Shown here in pieces: positions 36,036 through 44,371 of a stretch of DNA of 64,000 bases. The notes below the pieces were generated by a model. That model made no database searches. It had not been told where the DNA came from and was given only the letters and a program-made list of their open reading frames with translations. Source of the stretch: CAYUQT01 sp964446835. GTDB lineage: Bacteria; Planctomycetota; Phycisphaerae; UBA1845; JAFGLZ01. The first letter of the stretch is position 1; the number at the start of each line of letters is the position of its first letter. Both the position numbers and the translations under genes were made by a program. Location of the stretch: positions 1 through 64,000 of the forward strand of contig CAYUQT010000045.1 in the NCBI GenBank assembly GCA_964446835.1, read 5' to 3'.

Positions 36036-37355
36036 ATGTCGAACTTTCTGCTTCAGCCGTACGATCCAGAGAAGGCCATGTTTGCGATGCCGATCGGTGT
36101 CCTGGCCTTTCTGATCTTCATTCCAGTCTTCTGGCTGTTGCCGAAACGCCGGATTCGGGCGGGGATTATCAGCACGAGCATCCTGTTGACCCTCCTCACG
36201 TGGCAGCCGCTGTGGTGTCTGATCATGGCGGGGTTTGTCGTTCTGGCCTATGTCCTGATTCGAGTGTGCCAGAGACTGACGGGTTCCGTGGTGGATGGCG
36301 ATGTGGGTGGAGTGGTCGCCGGCTCGGGATCGTCAGCCGAGGGGAGTACAGGTGCGGGACGAAGGACGGCCGTGGTGGTTGCATGGCTCGTTCTGCTGGC
36401 CTGGTATTTCGGGACGATGCTTTGGGTCAAGACCCCGTGGTTTCCCGGTACGAACGAGCTCCGGCCCGATTGGTACGGGTTGGTGAATACCCTGGGGCCG
36501 GGGTACATGATGATCCGCCTGATTCACCTGTTGCTGGACGTGTGCAACGGGAAGATCTCCAGCGTCCGGTTCATCGATTACCTGACCTACGTCCTGTTTG
36601 CGCCGACCTTCCGAATGGGGCCGGTGATTCGCTATCAGGAGTTCCTGCCGCAACTCGACACCTGGCGGGATCGCATCAGCGTGAAGAACGTGCTGATGGG
36701 GCTGGTTCGGATCGCTACCGGGCTGCTTCGCCTGGGGCTGTTGGTAGCGATCTCAAAGGTGTGCATTACGGACGAAGGATGGAAACACCCCGAAACGCTG
36801 ACGCGAGGCTGGGTTCTCCTGACCACGATGGCGGTCGCGTTTACCCTGTATCTGTGGACGTCCGGCTACTCCGACGTGGCGATCGGGCTCGGCCGGATGA
36901 TCGGCTTTGTGATCCCGGAGAACTTCACCGGCCCGTGGTTGAGCAGCAGCCTTCGGGAGTACTGGAAGCGGTATCACAATACGATGAGTTCGGTGCTGTT
37001 TGAGTACATCTACATCCCCATGGGGGGCAGTCGAAAGCACGTGCTCCTGAACTACTATGTGACGTTTCTGTTCTGCGGTCTGTGGCATAGTGCGACGTGG
37101 AACCAGCCCCTATGGGCCCTCACTCAGGCGTTGGGGCTCTATGTCAACCGGAGGTGGCATCTCTTCTGGACCGCTCAGGCCGAGGGGAACTCCTCGACGT
37201 ATCAAACGCTGCGGCGGTACCATCTGGCGGGGGGGCGTGTGAGCTTCGCTCTGGCCTGGGCCCTGACCACGCTGTATCAGGCCTTCACATTCTCCCTGCT
37301 GCTCGAGCCGAAGTATCCGCTCAAACGATGGGTGGGCTTCCTGCTGTGGTCGTGA
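36036..37355 (+). CDS. MBOAT-family membrane O-acyltransferase (AlgI/DltB-like)
   Basis: A 439-residue multi-pass membrane protein that probably passes acyl groups across the membrane to an extracytoplasmic polymer. The ATG at 36036 has CAGGA eight bases upstream. About ten hydrophobic segments are visible. Family motifs are FRMGPVIRYQEF, GYSDVAIGLGRMIGFVIPEN, LREYWKRYHNTMSSVLFEYI and IYIPMGG, and CGLWHSATWN with the active-site His351. In alginate or cellulose acetylation systems an SGNH partner (AlgJ/AlgX-like) is encoded nearby; none is found here. The substrate could be a surface polysaccharide, but that is inference. It ends five bases before a convergent gene. Confidence 0.92.
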   Translation: MSNFLLQPYDPEKAMFAMPIGVLAFLIFIPVFWLLPKRRIRAGIISTSILLTLLTWQPLWCLIMAGFVVLAYVLIRVCQRLTGSVVDGDVGGVVAGSGSSAEGSTGAGRRTAVVVAWLVLLAWYFGTMLWVKTPWFPGTNELRPDWYGLVNTLGPGYMMIRLIHLLLDVCNGKISSVRFIDYLTYVLFAPTFRMGPVIRYQEFLPQLDTWRDRISVKNVLMGLVRIATGLLRLGLLVAISKVCITDEGWKHPETLTRGWVLLTTMAVAFTLYLWTSGYSDVAIGLGRMIGFVIPENFTGPWLSSSLREYWKRYHNTMSSVLFEYIYIPMGGSRKHVLLNYYVTFLFCGLWHSATWNQPLWALTQALGLYVNRRWHLFWTAQAEGNSSTYQTLRRYHLAGGRVSFALAWALTTLYQAFTFSLLLEPKYPLKRWVGFLLWS

Positions 37356-37360
37356 TCGAT

Positions 37361-40300
37361 TCAGTGCCCTGCGATTTCGGGCCCTGATATCCTCACATTT
37401 CGGATCCGACCGACGAACTGAAAGTCAGGTCCGACCTGCTGGTACTGTCCGATTCGAAGGACGCATTGTGTCGGCGCGGGAGGAATCGGTTGCAGCGGCT
37501 GCGCCTCCTGACCGTTCACCCGGAGTCGATGCCGATCTCCGTCATAGTCCCATTGCACCGCATACCAGGTTCCCTTGTTGATCGCAGGGCCGGAGGCGTC
37601 ACCTTGGGGAGTGCGGATGATCAGTCGTCCACCCAGGATCTGGACGAACCAACCTGCCGCCTGCCACTGCCCATGCGACAGAATGACCGGCATCCGTCCG
37701 ACGTCGTCGGCCTGGAACTCGAATTCCAGGGTCATGCCGTGCTGCATCTCCATCAGTGGATCATGTGGGACTTCGATCCATCCGTCGGTGAATCGGGCAC
37801 CGTTGGGTTCGAAGGCCACCGCACCTTCACGTCGTCCCTTGGCCGGAAGGGTGGTCAAGGGCAGGTGGAGTGTGCGGGTCTTGAGCGTAATCGGCCAGTC
37901 GACGGCGACCATCACGGGTGAACCCTCGCGCCCCGCCTGATTGACAGAAATGATGCGACAGGCCCACCGGCCCGGAGTCAGCGGAATGCTGCAACGATGA
38001 TCACCGGAGCGACGAGCGGGTGTTTCGCTGACCACGTTGCCCGGTGCGTCGCCGGATTCTCGCGAGGCGACTCGGATCCGCCACATCGCCACGTGCTGTG
38101 ACACCAGCGGCGGCCAGGTCAGGAGCACGCCGTTACGGGTCGGCATCCACCGAACGGTGAATGTTTCACTGACAGGTTGATCGGGAGAGGGGCACGGGAC
38201 GGTCGCTTGGGCGAGGACCTTGTTGTCCTGGTGCGCCTCTACCGTGTATACGTGCTGCGCGGCAGGTGAGGTGGGGGCGTCCGGGAAGAACTCGATGGCG
38301 GTGTCCGTCACGGCAGAGCCGTCGCGAAAGACACGATACCAATCGGCACGCGGAAGGTCGTTCCAACGGACTTCGAAGGGGATAGTCGCCTGGTGGCTCA
38401 CGGTGGCACGGAGTTCAGTCCTTTCGTCTCCGGCAATCCTTTTTCGTGGGGTCGTATTTACCGCGATGGGGGGCATGACGGTGATGTCGAAGGGGCCCTG
38501 GGCCATGGGTTCGAGCGGTGACTCGTGCCAGGAGAATGCCACCTCCAGCCCGGGTGGACGGACCTCGACGGCGGCGATTGTTGCCTGGAAGACCCATCCG
38601 CGTACCGGCACGAGGGCACGCGTGTTCCACGCCGGTTGTCCCAGGGTTCGGTAGTGCATCCATGCCTTTCGACCGTTGAGGCAGATTGGCATAAACACGA
38701 CGTCCTGTCCCGCGGGGACGGAGCCGTGGAACCTGGGCAGGACGATATGCGACGATTCCGACTCCGTGGGCGTCGCCTGGGGCCTCGTGGGGGCATGTTG
38801 CTTGAGGCACTGTTCGCGCAGGGATCGCCATGCGACGACGGCCTTGGTGTTGAGAGTGGCGAGCACGCCGTATTCGCCGCGTGTGGATATGCCGCGTGCA
38901 TAGATGCGAATTGCCCGGGCGAGGTCGCCGCGGTCGAGCAGTTCGAGGGCCTCTGCGGGCTTCTGGGCCCGGAGCAGTTCCCGGGCGCGGACCGCGGCTG
39001 TCTCGGCTTCACGAAAGCGAAGGACCCAGTCGATGCGGTTTCGGAGGCTATCGAGTCGCGGGGAGTCCGTACCGGCCTTCTGCCTGATGCGATCGAGCCA
39101 GTGGCCCAGTCGTTCGAGGGCATCGGCCTTCTCTTTTGTGCCGGGCCCCCAATCGAAGGTCCCACACTCGGCCTGACCGGCCCCTCCCACCCATCGATAG
39201 CCGAGCCGATCCAGTTCCGAGTGGATGATCGCCATGTCCGGGGCGATCCGGGGTGGATAACATCGCTGTGCCAGTCGGGCAAAGAACTCCCCAGAGGTCA
39301 GACCAGGCTGCCAGGCGCTGTCCACGAGAAATGCGAAGTTTTCTTCGATGTCACGCGTTCGCCAGTGAATGCCCAGGATGCCTTGGCTGCCGCCCCGGTG
39401 CACATCGTGCATCATCTGTTCATAGGGGTGAACCCACGGCTGGGGGTGCCACTGATCGCCGTCGAGTTCGAGCCACGGGATCGGCCATCTCTGGCGGGCC
39501 GGCGGCAAATCGTGATACACCGTGTCGACCCGTGTTCGTGGCCAGATGTGGTCGAGCGATGAGAACACAACGTCGGAGGGCAGCAGCTTGTCGAGACCTT
39601 CGTAGTATTCGGCCGAGAGGAGTCGCTCGTCACCGCCCCAGCCGGAGATCACAAGCCTGGGCGGATTGAGGCGACGGTTGATCGCCCGCAGCGCGAGTCG
39701 GGCGAACTGTTCGAGGCGTGCGCCCTCGAGGGCTCGGGCGGTTCTGCCGGTCTCGTTGTTCTGGAAGAAGGGGCGCTCGCCCGTGGTGCGTTCGACGATT
39801 CGTTTGAACACGGGTCGGCGGGCGATGCCGTAGGCCTCGAGCGAGCTGCCGGGAGTCAACGTGTCTCTGAGGATGTGTTGGTTATAGCTCGCTGCGTAGC
39901 CCTGGGCGCCCTGCGTTTCGGGCTGCCATATCCAGAGGTAGTCGAGCGACGGGTACTGATCGAGAATACGGTTGATGCGTTTGAGGAAGACCTCTCGATC
40001 GGACGGCTGGGTGGGGTCGCCGTTCATTTCGAAGCCGAGACAGGTCTTGAGGCCGCGTTTGGCGGCGTAGTCGAGGGCATCTCGAAGGATGTTCTGTTCA
40101 AGGCGGATGGCGGTGTCCGCGTCTGATGCGGTGTGCGTGGAGGCAGCCCCGAAGTAGTCATCGGCAAACATCTTGTCGGTGTCGAAGGCGAAGTCTTTCG
40201 CGGGCATCGGATGTGTGCCCCAGGTGGGCTGGCGAGTATTGAGCAGCCGGCCGCCCCATTTCATCCTGCCGCCTTCCTCGTAGGCGGCGAAAGGTTCTTG

Positions 40301-40948
40301 ATCGTAGGTGTGGAAACCCACGAAGTTCGCCCCGGAGCGGATAAGCTGGTCGGCAAACGCACGGTGGTCGATCGGATCCCACGTTGTGGGACTGTTGAAG
40401 AAATTGTACCAGGGCAAGACGCCTCGCACGGCCAGAGCCGGGTTGCGGATTACGGGCGACAGGGGCAATCGGTTCGGTAGTGACGTAGGGAGGGCTTCGC
40501 TGCCGAGGAAGAAGGCGTATCCCAACTCCCGGAGAAGGCCGTAGATCGCGTTGACCGTGCCGATCGGGGTTCGGCCCATCACGCACACCACGTCTGTGTG
40601 CTCCAACCGTGCATGGGCCAGCAGGTAGCCCTGATCAGACAGCGTGGTGTCCTTGAGGGGTGTAGCGGCCAGAAGGTCGTTGGTGCTGGGGTTGCCGGCA
40701 ATGATGGCAGGGCGGGGTTGCTTCTTCCATTCGGAGGGAGCCAGGATGCCGGGCACCTCGCCTGTGACCTGAGCGAGGTATCGCTGGAGATCAACGATCG
40801 CGAGCTGTTCGCTGATCGCAGGGTGTCCGACAACGATCGCCTGCCAAGGTGGCGTATTGGGTGATGTGGGTAACTCGGCGGTGAGGGCTGGCCAGGACGA
40901 TGAGGAGGACACCAGTGATATCGCAATTATAAGAACACGGTGACGCAT
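37361..40948 (-). CDS. Very large secreted alpha-glucuronidase-like protein with C-terminal LamG domain
   Basis: 1195 residues. The ATG at 40948 has GGAGG eight bases upstream and starts a signal peptide (RHRVLIIAISLVSSSSSWPA). Residues 35-150 resemble the N-terminal domain shared by alpha-glucuronidases and related families (AISEQLAIVDLQRYLAQVTG, YGLLRELGYAFFLG). A TIM-barrel region follows (about 175-560: WDPIDHRAFADQLIRSGANF, LDYLWIWQPETQG, GILGIHWRTRDIEEN). Helical and beta modules come after, including a fibronectin-like strand set (ADWYRVFRDGSAVTDTAIEF). Residues about 1020-1190 are a LamG/concanavalin-like domain (GMTLEFEFQADDVGRMPVIL, FVGRIRNVRISG). The true GH family and substrate are not certain. 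Confidence 0.75.
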   Translation of the reverse strand: MRHRVLIIAISLVSSSSSWPALTAELPTSPNTPPWQAIVVGHPAISEQLAIVDLQRYLAQVTGEVPGILAPSEWKKQPRPAIIAGNPSTNDLLAATPLKDTTLSDQGYLLAHARLEHTDVVCVMGRTPIGTVNAIYGLLRELGYAFFLGSEALPTSLPNRLPLSPVIRNPALAVRGVLPWYNFFNSPTTWDPIDHRAFADQLIRSGANFVGFHTYDQEPFAAYEEGGRMKWGGRLLNTRQPTWGTHPMPAKDFAFDTDKMFADDYFGAASTHTASDADTAIRLEQNILRDALDYAAKRGLKTCLGFEMNGDPTQPSDREVFLKRINRILDQYPSLDYLWIWQPETQGAQGYAASYNQHILRDTLTPGSSLEAYGIARRPVFKRIVERTTGERPFFQNNETGRTARALEGARLEQFARLALRAINRRLNPPRLVISGWGGDERLLSAEYYEGLDKLLPSDVVFSSLDHIWPRTRVDTVYHDLPPARQRWPIPWLELDGDQWHPQPWVHPYEQMMHDVHRGGSQGILGIHWRTRDIEENFAFLVDSAWQPGLTSGEFFARLAQRCYPPRIAPDMAIIHSELDRLGYRWVGGAGQAECGTFDWGPGTKEKADALERLGHWLDRIRQKAGTDSPRLDSLRNRIDWVLRFREAETAAVRARELLRAQKPAEALELLDRGDLARAIRIYARGISTRGEYGVLATLNTKAVVAWRSLREQCLKQHAPTRPQATPTESESSHIVLPRFHGSVPAGQDVVFMPICLNGRKAWMHYRTLGQPAWNTRALVPVRGWVFQATIAAVEVRPPGLEVAFSWHESPLEPMAQGPFDITVMPPIAVNTTPRKRIAGDERTELRATVSHQATIPFEVRWNDLPRADWYRVFRDGSAVTDTAIEFFPDAPTSPAAQHVYTVEAHQDNKVLAQATVPCPSPDQPVSETFTVRWMPTRNGVLLTWPPLVSQHVAMWRIRVASRESGDAPGNVVSETPARRSGDHRCSIPLTPGRWACRIISVNQAGREGSPVMVAVDWPITLKTRTLHLPLTTLPAKGRREGAVAFEPNGARFTDGWIEVPHDPLMEMQHGMTLEFEFQADDVGRMPVILSHGQWQAAGWFVQILGGRLIIRTPQGDASGPAINKGTWYAVQWDYDGDRHRLRVNGQEAQPLQPIPPAPTQCVLRIGQYQQVGPDFQFVGRIRNVRISGPEIAGH

Positions 40949-40978
40949 CGTTGTGGCCTCCAGGCAGAGCCGTACCGG

Positions 40979-40984
40979 ATTATA
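40979..40984 (-). promoter_or_regulatory. Perfect TATAAT -10 box before the glucuronidase-like gene
   Basis: On the minus strand TATAAT lies about 30 bases before the start codon at 40948. I cannot find a convincing -35 box at 16-18 bases, so the call rests on the -10 element alone. The remainder of 40949-41200 shows nothing else. Confidence 0.38.
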
Positions 40985-41200
40985 GAATAGGGCGCCTCCT
41001 CCATCGAGCGGCTGCTTCCCAAGGGGCATGGACAAGGGGCAGTACGATCGGGGATCGTTTCGTCAGGACCGTTGCGAATTCCAATGGGTCATTGGAGCCA
41101 TTCCCTCGCGCCTCGATCAGGGAGTGTGGTCTGACTGGCAAGCACTCCTTCGGCAGCCCGCGTGACAGGGCAGGTCGCTGAGCGGCTGCCGGGCTTCAGA

Positions 41201-42898
41201 TTATCCTCTGGTTTCGCGGACGACCTCTTCGATGGTGGTCTTGCCTTCACGAACCTTATCGAAGCCATCCTCTCGGAGCAGGATCAGCCCGTGGCGGCGG
41301 GCACACTCGAGGAGCTTGCTGGCCGACGCCCGCTGGACGATCATCTCGCGGATTTCCTCGTTCATCAGGAGCAATTCGTAGATGCCGACTCGACCGAGAT
41401 AGCCCTTGTTGAGACAGCGGCGGCAGCCCTTGCCTCGGCTGAGGAGCTGTCCGGGCTCGTAGTGGAAGTCGGGGGGGAGTGTGGCCGGATCGGGCTCATA
41501 CTGTTCCTTGCACTCCGGGCAGATGCGGCGGACGAGCCTCTGGGCCATGACGCCTTCGACCGAACTGCTGATGAGGAACGGCTCAACCCCCATGTCGAGC
41601 AGACGCGTGGAGGCGGTGACCGAATCATTGGTGTGCAGGGTGCTGAAGACCAGGTGACCGGTGAGGGAGGCATTGATCGCCACCTCGGCGGTCTCCATAT
41701 CACGGATTTCGCCGACGAGCACGACGTCGGGGTCGTGTCGCAGGAAGGATCGCAGGGCACTGGCGAAGGTCAGGCCGATCTTCGGGTGGACCTGCACCTG
41801 ATTGACGCCCTGCAGCACGTATTCGACCGGGTCCTCGATCGTGAGGATCTTGATTTCTTCGGAGACGATGGTGCTCAGAGCGGCGTAGAGCGTGGTGGTC
41901 TTTCCGCTACCGGTCGGGCCGGTGACCAGGATGATGCCGTGCGGCTGGTTGATCAGATGGTCGAACAACTCGAGGGTTCTGGTTCCCATGCCCAGGTCGT
42001 TCAGACCGACGAGGGACCGCTGCTTGTCCAAGATACGCAGCACGACGCCTTCGCCGAAGGACATGGGGATAACGCTGACACGGAAGTCGATCTCGCGTCC
42101 CTTGAACTTGACCTTGAAGCCGCCGTCCTGCGGCAGACGCTTCTCGGCGATGTTCATATTCGCCAGGATCTTGATACGGCTGATGATTGCCGCCTGGAAT
42201 CGCCGAATCTGCTGAGGGACGTTTGTGTTGTGCAGTATGCCGTCGATGCGGTAGCGGATTTTCAGATCGTGCTCGTAGGGCTCGATGTGAATGTCGCTGG
42301 CCCGCTCGCTGATCGCCTCTTCGAGGATTTCGTTGACGAGCTTGACGACGCTGGCTTCCTGGGCCATGGCCTCGATGTCGCCGTTTTCGTCGACGCTGTC
42401 GGAGATGATCTCCATGTCGTCTTCTTCGATCATCTCGCCGATGGTGTCGCCGCCGATACCGTAGTGCTTCTTGATGACGCGGTCGATCTCAACCTGCGCG
42501 GCCAGGACCGGCTCGATCTTCAGGCCGGTCATCATCCGCAACTCGTCAAAGGCATAGACATCGAAGGGGTCGCTTGTGGCGACGCGAAGCGTTTCGTTGG
42601 TTCGTTCGATGGGGATGAGCCCGCGCTTGTGCACCAGCTTGCTGGGCATCGCGCGGAGCATCTCGACGTCGATCTGCATCTCGGACAGGTCCACCACGGG
42701 GATGGACAACTGTTCGCCGAGCACCTCGAGGACATCCCGTTCTTCGACAAAACCCATCTTGACCAGGATTCGGTCGATCCGATCGGCCGGCCCCTTTCGG
42801 GTGGCCATCGCTTCCTCAAGGTTCTCCGCGGAGATCTTGCCCTTCTTGAGCAACATCTCCCCCACGTTGACCGCAATACTGCCTACTGCACCAGCCAC
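41201..42898 (-). CDS. gspE: Type II secretion / type IV pilus assembly ATPase (GspE/PilB family)
   Basis: A 565-residue hexameric ATPase that drives pseudopilus or pilus assembly from the cytoplasmic face. It begins at a GTG with AAGGA eight bases upstream. The N-terminal GspE_N domain (LLKKGKISAENLEEAMATRK) binds the membrane platform. The core has Walker A GPTGSGKT at 327-334, the Asp box LTIEDPVEY, Walker B DVVLVGEIRD, and the His box SLTGHLVFSTLHTNDS. A four-Cys zinc site is present (RRICPECKEQY, GKGCRRCLNKGYLGR). No gspD, F or G lies next to it. A prepilin-like gene is at 58.3 kb. It could be PilB rather than GspE; sequence alone does not decide. Confidence 0.94.
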   Translation of the reverse strand: MAGAVGSIAVNVGEMLLKKGKISAENLEEAMATRKGPADRIDRILVKMGFVEERDVLEVLGEQLSIPVVDLSEMQIDVEMLRAMPSKLVHKRGLIPIERTNETLRVATSDPFDVYAFDELRMMTGLKIEPVLAAQVEIDRVIKKHYGIGGDTIGEMIEEDDMEIISDSVDENGDIEAMAQEASVVKLVNEILEEAISERASDIHIEPYEHDLKIRYRIDGILHNTNVPQQIRRFQAAIISRIKILANMNIAEKRLPQDGGFKVKFKGREIDFRVSVIPMSFGEGVVLRILDKQRSLVGLNDLGMGTRTLELFDHLINQPHGIILVTGPTGSGKTTTLYAALSTIVSEEIKILTIEDPVEYVLQGVNQVQVHPKIGLTFASALRSFLRHDPDVVLVGEIRDMETAEVAINASLTGHLVFSTLHTNDSVTASTRLLDMGVEPFLISSSVEGVMAQRLVRRICPECKEQYEPDPATLPPDFHYEPGQLLSRGKGCRRCLNKGYLGRVGIYELLLMNEEIREMIVQRASASKLLECARRHGLILLREDGFDKVREGKTTIEEVVRETRG

Positions 42899-43437
42899 TA
42901 TCGGATCCTTTCCTTGAACGCCCTCTCCTACAACTCGAGTCGGCCTTCCTTGCCTACCCGATCCCTCAGGCGCTTCTGAGCTCCATCATCCCCTACCCAG
43001 TAGACTTACAATACGCGGCGCGCACACCGCAAGCCCAACCAGCGCCGACTGGGGTTTATGATTTATAACCCCAGACGGCCAAGACGTTGCAGTAGGGTGA
43101 GGAAAACTTCGATTAAATAGGACAAGTAAACAAGTCATAGTTGTAAATTCCATGACATAGACGTCAACATCATTGAGCTAAAGCCATGTTTTTGAATCAG
43201 TTAGCCCCGATGTCATCGTCACAGGAGACAGAATAATACGACAATTTACATGCCAATCGGCATCTCAGTTGGATGTGGATACGGCCTGAGTCATGGGTGA
43301 AAGTCGAGTGTCCTGGGTTGCCCTCTCACAGCATCCGTCCTATAACATTTCGGCGTTCGTGGCCGGATTCTTGCCTCCGTTTGTGACGAATCTTCTCGCA
43401 AATCCTCGCTTAACAATAGGTTTCGGAGGATATCTTT
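42899..43437. other. AT-rich intergenic region of about 540 bases
   Basis: This stretch is markedly richer in A and T than anything around it, mostly at 43080-43440. It holds one clear dyad (43049-43074) and no convincing gene. A 68-codon open frame at 43293-43499 on the plus strand overlaps the end of the lactonase-like gene and has no homology I recognise. It probably contains the control region of gspE (minus strand). Confidence 0.6.
43049..43074. promoter_or_regulatory. Perfect 8-base dyad upstream of gspE
   Basis: CTGGGGTT and AACCCCAG are separated by ten A/T-rich bases. The dyad lies about 150 bases before the gspE start. It may be a protein-binding operator or an RNA hairpin; no T-run follows on either strand, so it is not a good terminator. 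Confidence 0.42.
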
Positions 43438-44343
43438 TCATTGGCTATCTACGCCATGGGTTCGTGTCCCAATGGTATAGATGCACCGGCTGGCGGTGAT
43501 GAAGAGCGTCTTTCGGTCTTTGCCACCAAAACAGACGTTGGCCGTCCACGGTTCGGGGACCTGGATGTGTTCGATCTTCCGGCCGCTCTTGTCAAACACT
43601 ATGACCCCTTTGCCTGTCAGGTAGACGTTGCCTTCGTTGTCGATGGTCATGCCGTCGGAGCCCATGGGGCAGAAGAGCTTCCTGTTGGTCAGGTTGCCGT
43701 CGGGACGGATATCGTAGGCATAGGTCTTTCCGGCTCCGATGTCGGCCACGTAGAGGGTCTTGCCGTCGGGGGTGCCGATCAGGCCGTTGGGCTGCTTGAG
43801 GTCCTCGATCACTCGGACAAGCGTCTTGTGATCGGGCGAGAGGAAGAACACGCACTCCAGCGGGTCTTCCTTCGGGCCGCGAGACCAGTAGTTGCGTCGG
43901 TAGTAAGGGTCGCTGAAGTAGATGCCGCCATCGGGCCGGATCCACAGGTCATTCGGTGCGTTGAGCAGCTTGCCGCGGTAGTGCCGAACCAGGACGGTGA
44001 TCTTGCCGTCGGGGGCAATCGACCAGAGTTCGTTGTTCTGGTCTGCGCAGGCGATCAGGTTCCCCTGGCGATCGAAGCAGAGCCCGTTCGAGCGGCCGCA
44101 CGGTTGCATGAAGGTGGAGAGCTTGCCGTCGGTCGCCCATTTGAGAATGCGATTGTTGGGCTGATCGGTGAAGAAGACATTGCCTTCGGCGTCGCAGGCG
44201 GGGCCCTCCGTGAAGAGGTACTCGTCGGCGAGCTTCTGGAGACAAGCATCGGGCGCGAGGATTCCGCCCTGCTCGGCCTGGACGAAATGAACGACAAGGC
44301 CGAGGGCCACGATGGCTTGTACGAAATATCTTGAGCGGGTCAT
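43438..44343 (-). CDS. Secreted SMP-30/gluconolactonase-like protein
   Basis: A 301-residue six-bladed propeller protein. The first 23 residues (YFVQAIVALGLVVHFVQA) form a signal peptide. The SMP-30 pattern is clear: FTEGPACDAEGNVFFTDQPN with the metal-ligand Glu, SNGLCFDRQGNLIACADQ, LLNAPNDLWIRPDGGIYFSD with Asn/Asp ligands, and PNGLIGTPDGKTLYVADIG followed later by GSDGMTIDNEGNVYLTGKG. Members hydrolyse sugar lactones or other esters with a divalent metal. It starts 28 bases after the gpmI stop on the same strand, so it is likely co-transcribed with gpmI. The natural substrate is unknown. Confidence 0.9.
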   Translation of the reverse strand: MTRSRYFVQAIVALGLVVHFVQAEQGGILAPDACLQKLADEYLFTEGPACDAEGNVFFTDQPNNRILKWATDGKLSTFMQPCGRSNGLCFDRQGNLIACADQNNELWSIAPDGKITVLVRHYRGKLLNAPNDLWIRPDGGIYFSDPYYRRNYWSRGPKEDPLECVFFLSPDHKTLVRVIEDLKQPNGLIGTPDGKTLYVADIGAGKTYAYDIRPDGNLTNRKLFCPMGSDGMTIDNEGNVYLTGKGVIVFDKSGRKIEHIQVPEPWTANVCFGGKDRKTLFITASRCIYTIGTRTHGVDSQ

Positions 44344-44371
44344 GGTCTCTCCTTTGCCGATAGGGGCCGGA

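Noticed and set aside
41162..42979. 605-codon open frame antisense to gspE
   Set aside because: It mirrors the strongly supported gspE gene, has extreme Asp/Leu/Val composition and no domain; a product of high GC bias.
43293..43499. 68-codon hydrophobic open frame on the plus strand
   Set aside because: It overlaps the end of the lactonase-like gene antisense, has no clear ribosome site and no match I know.
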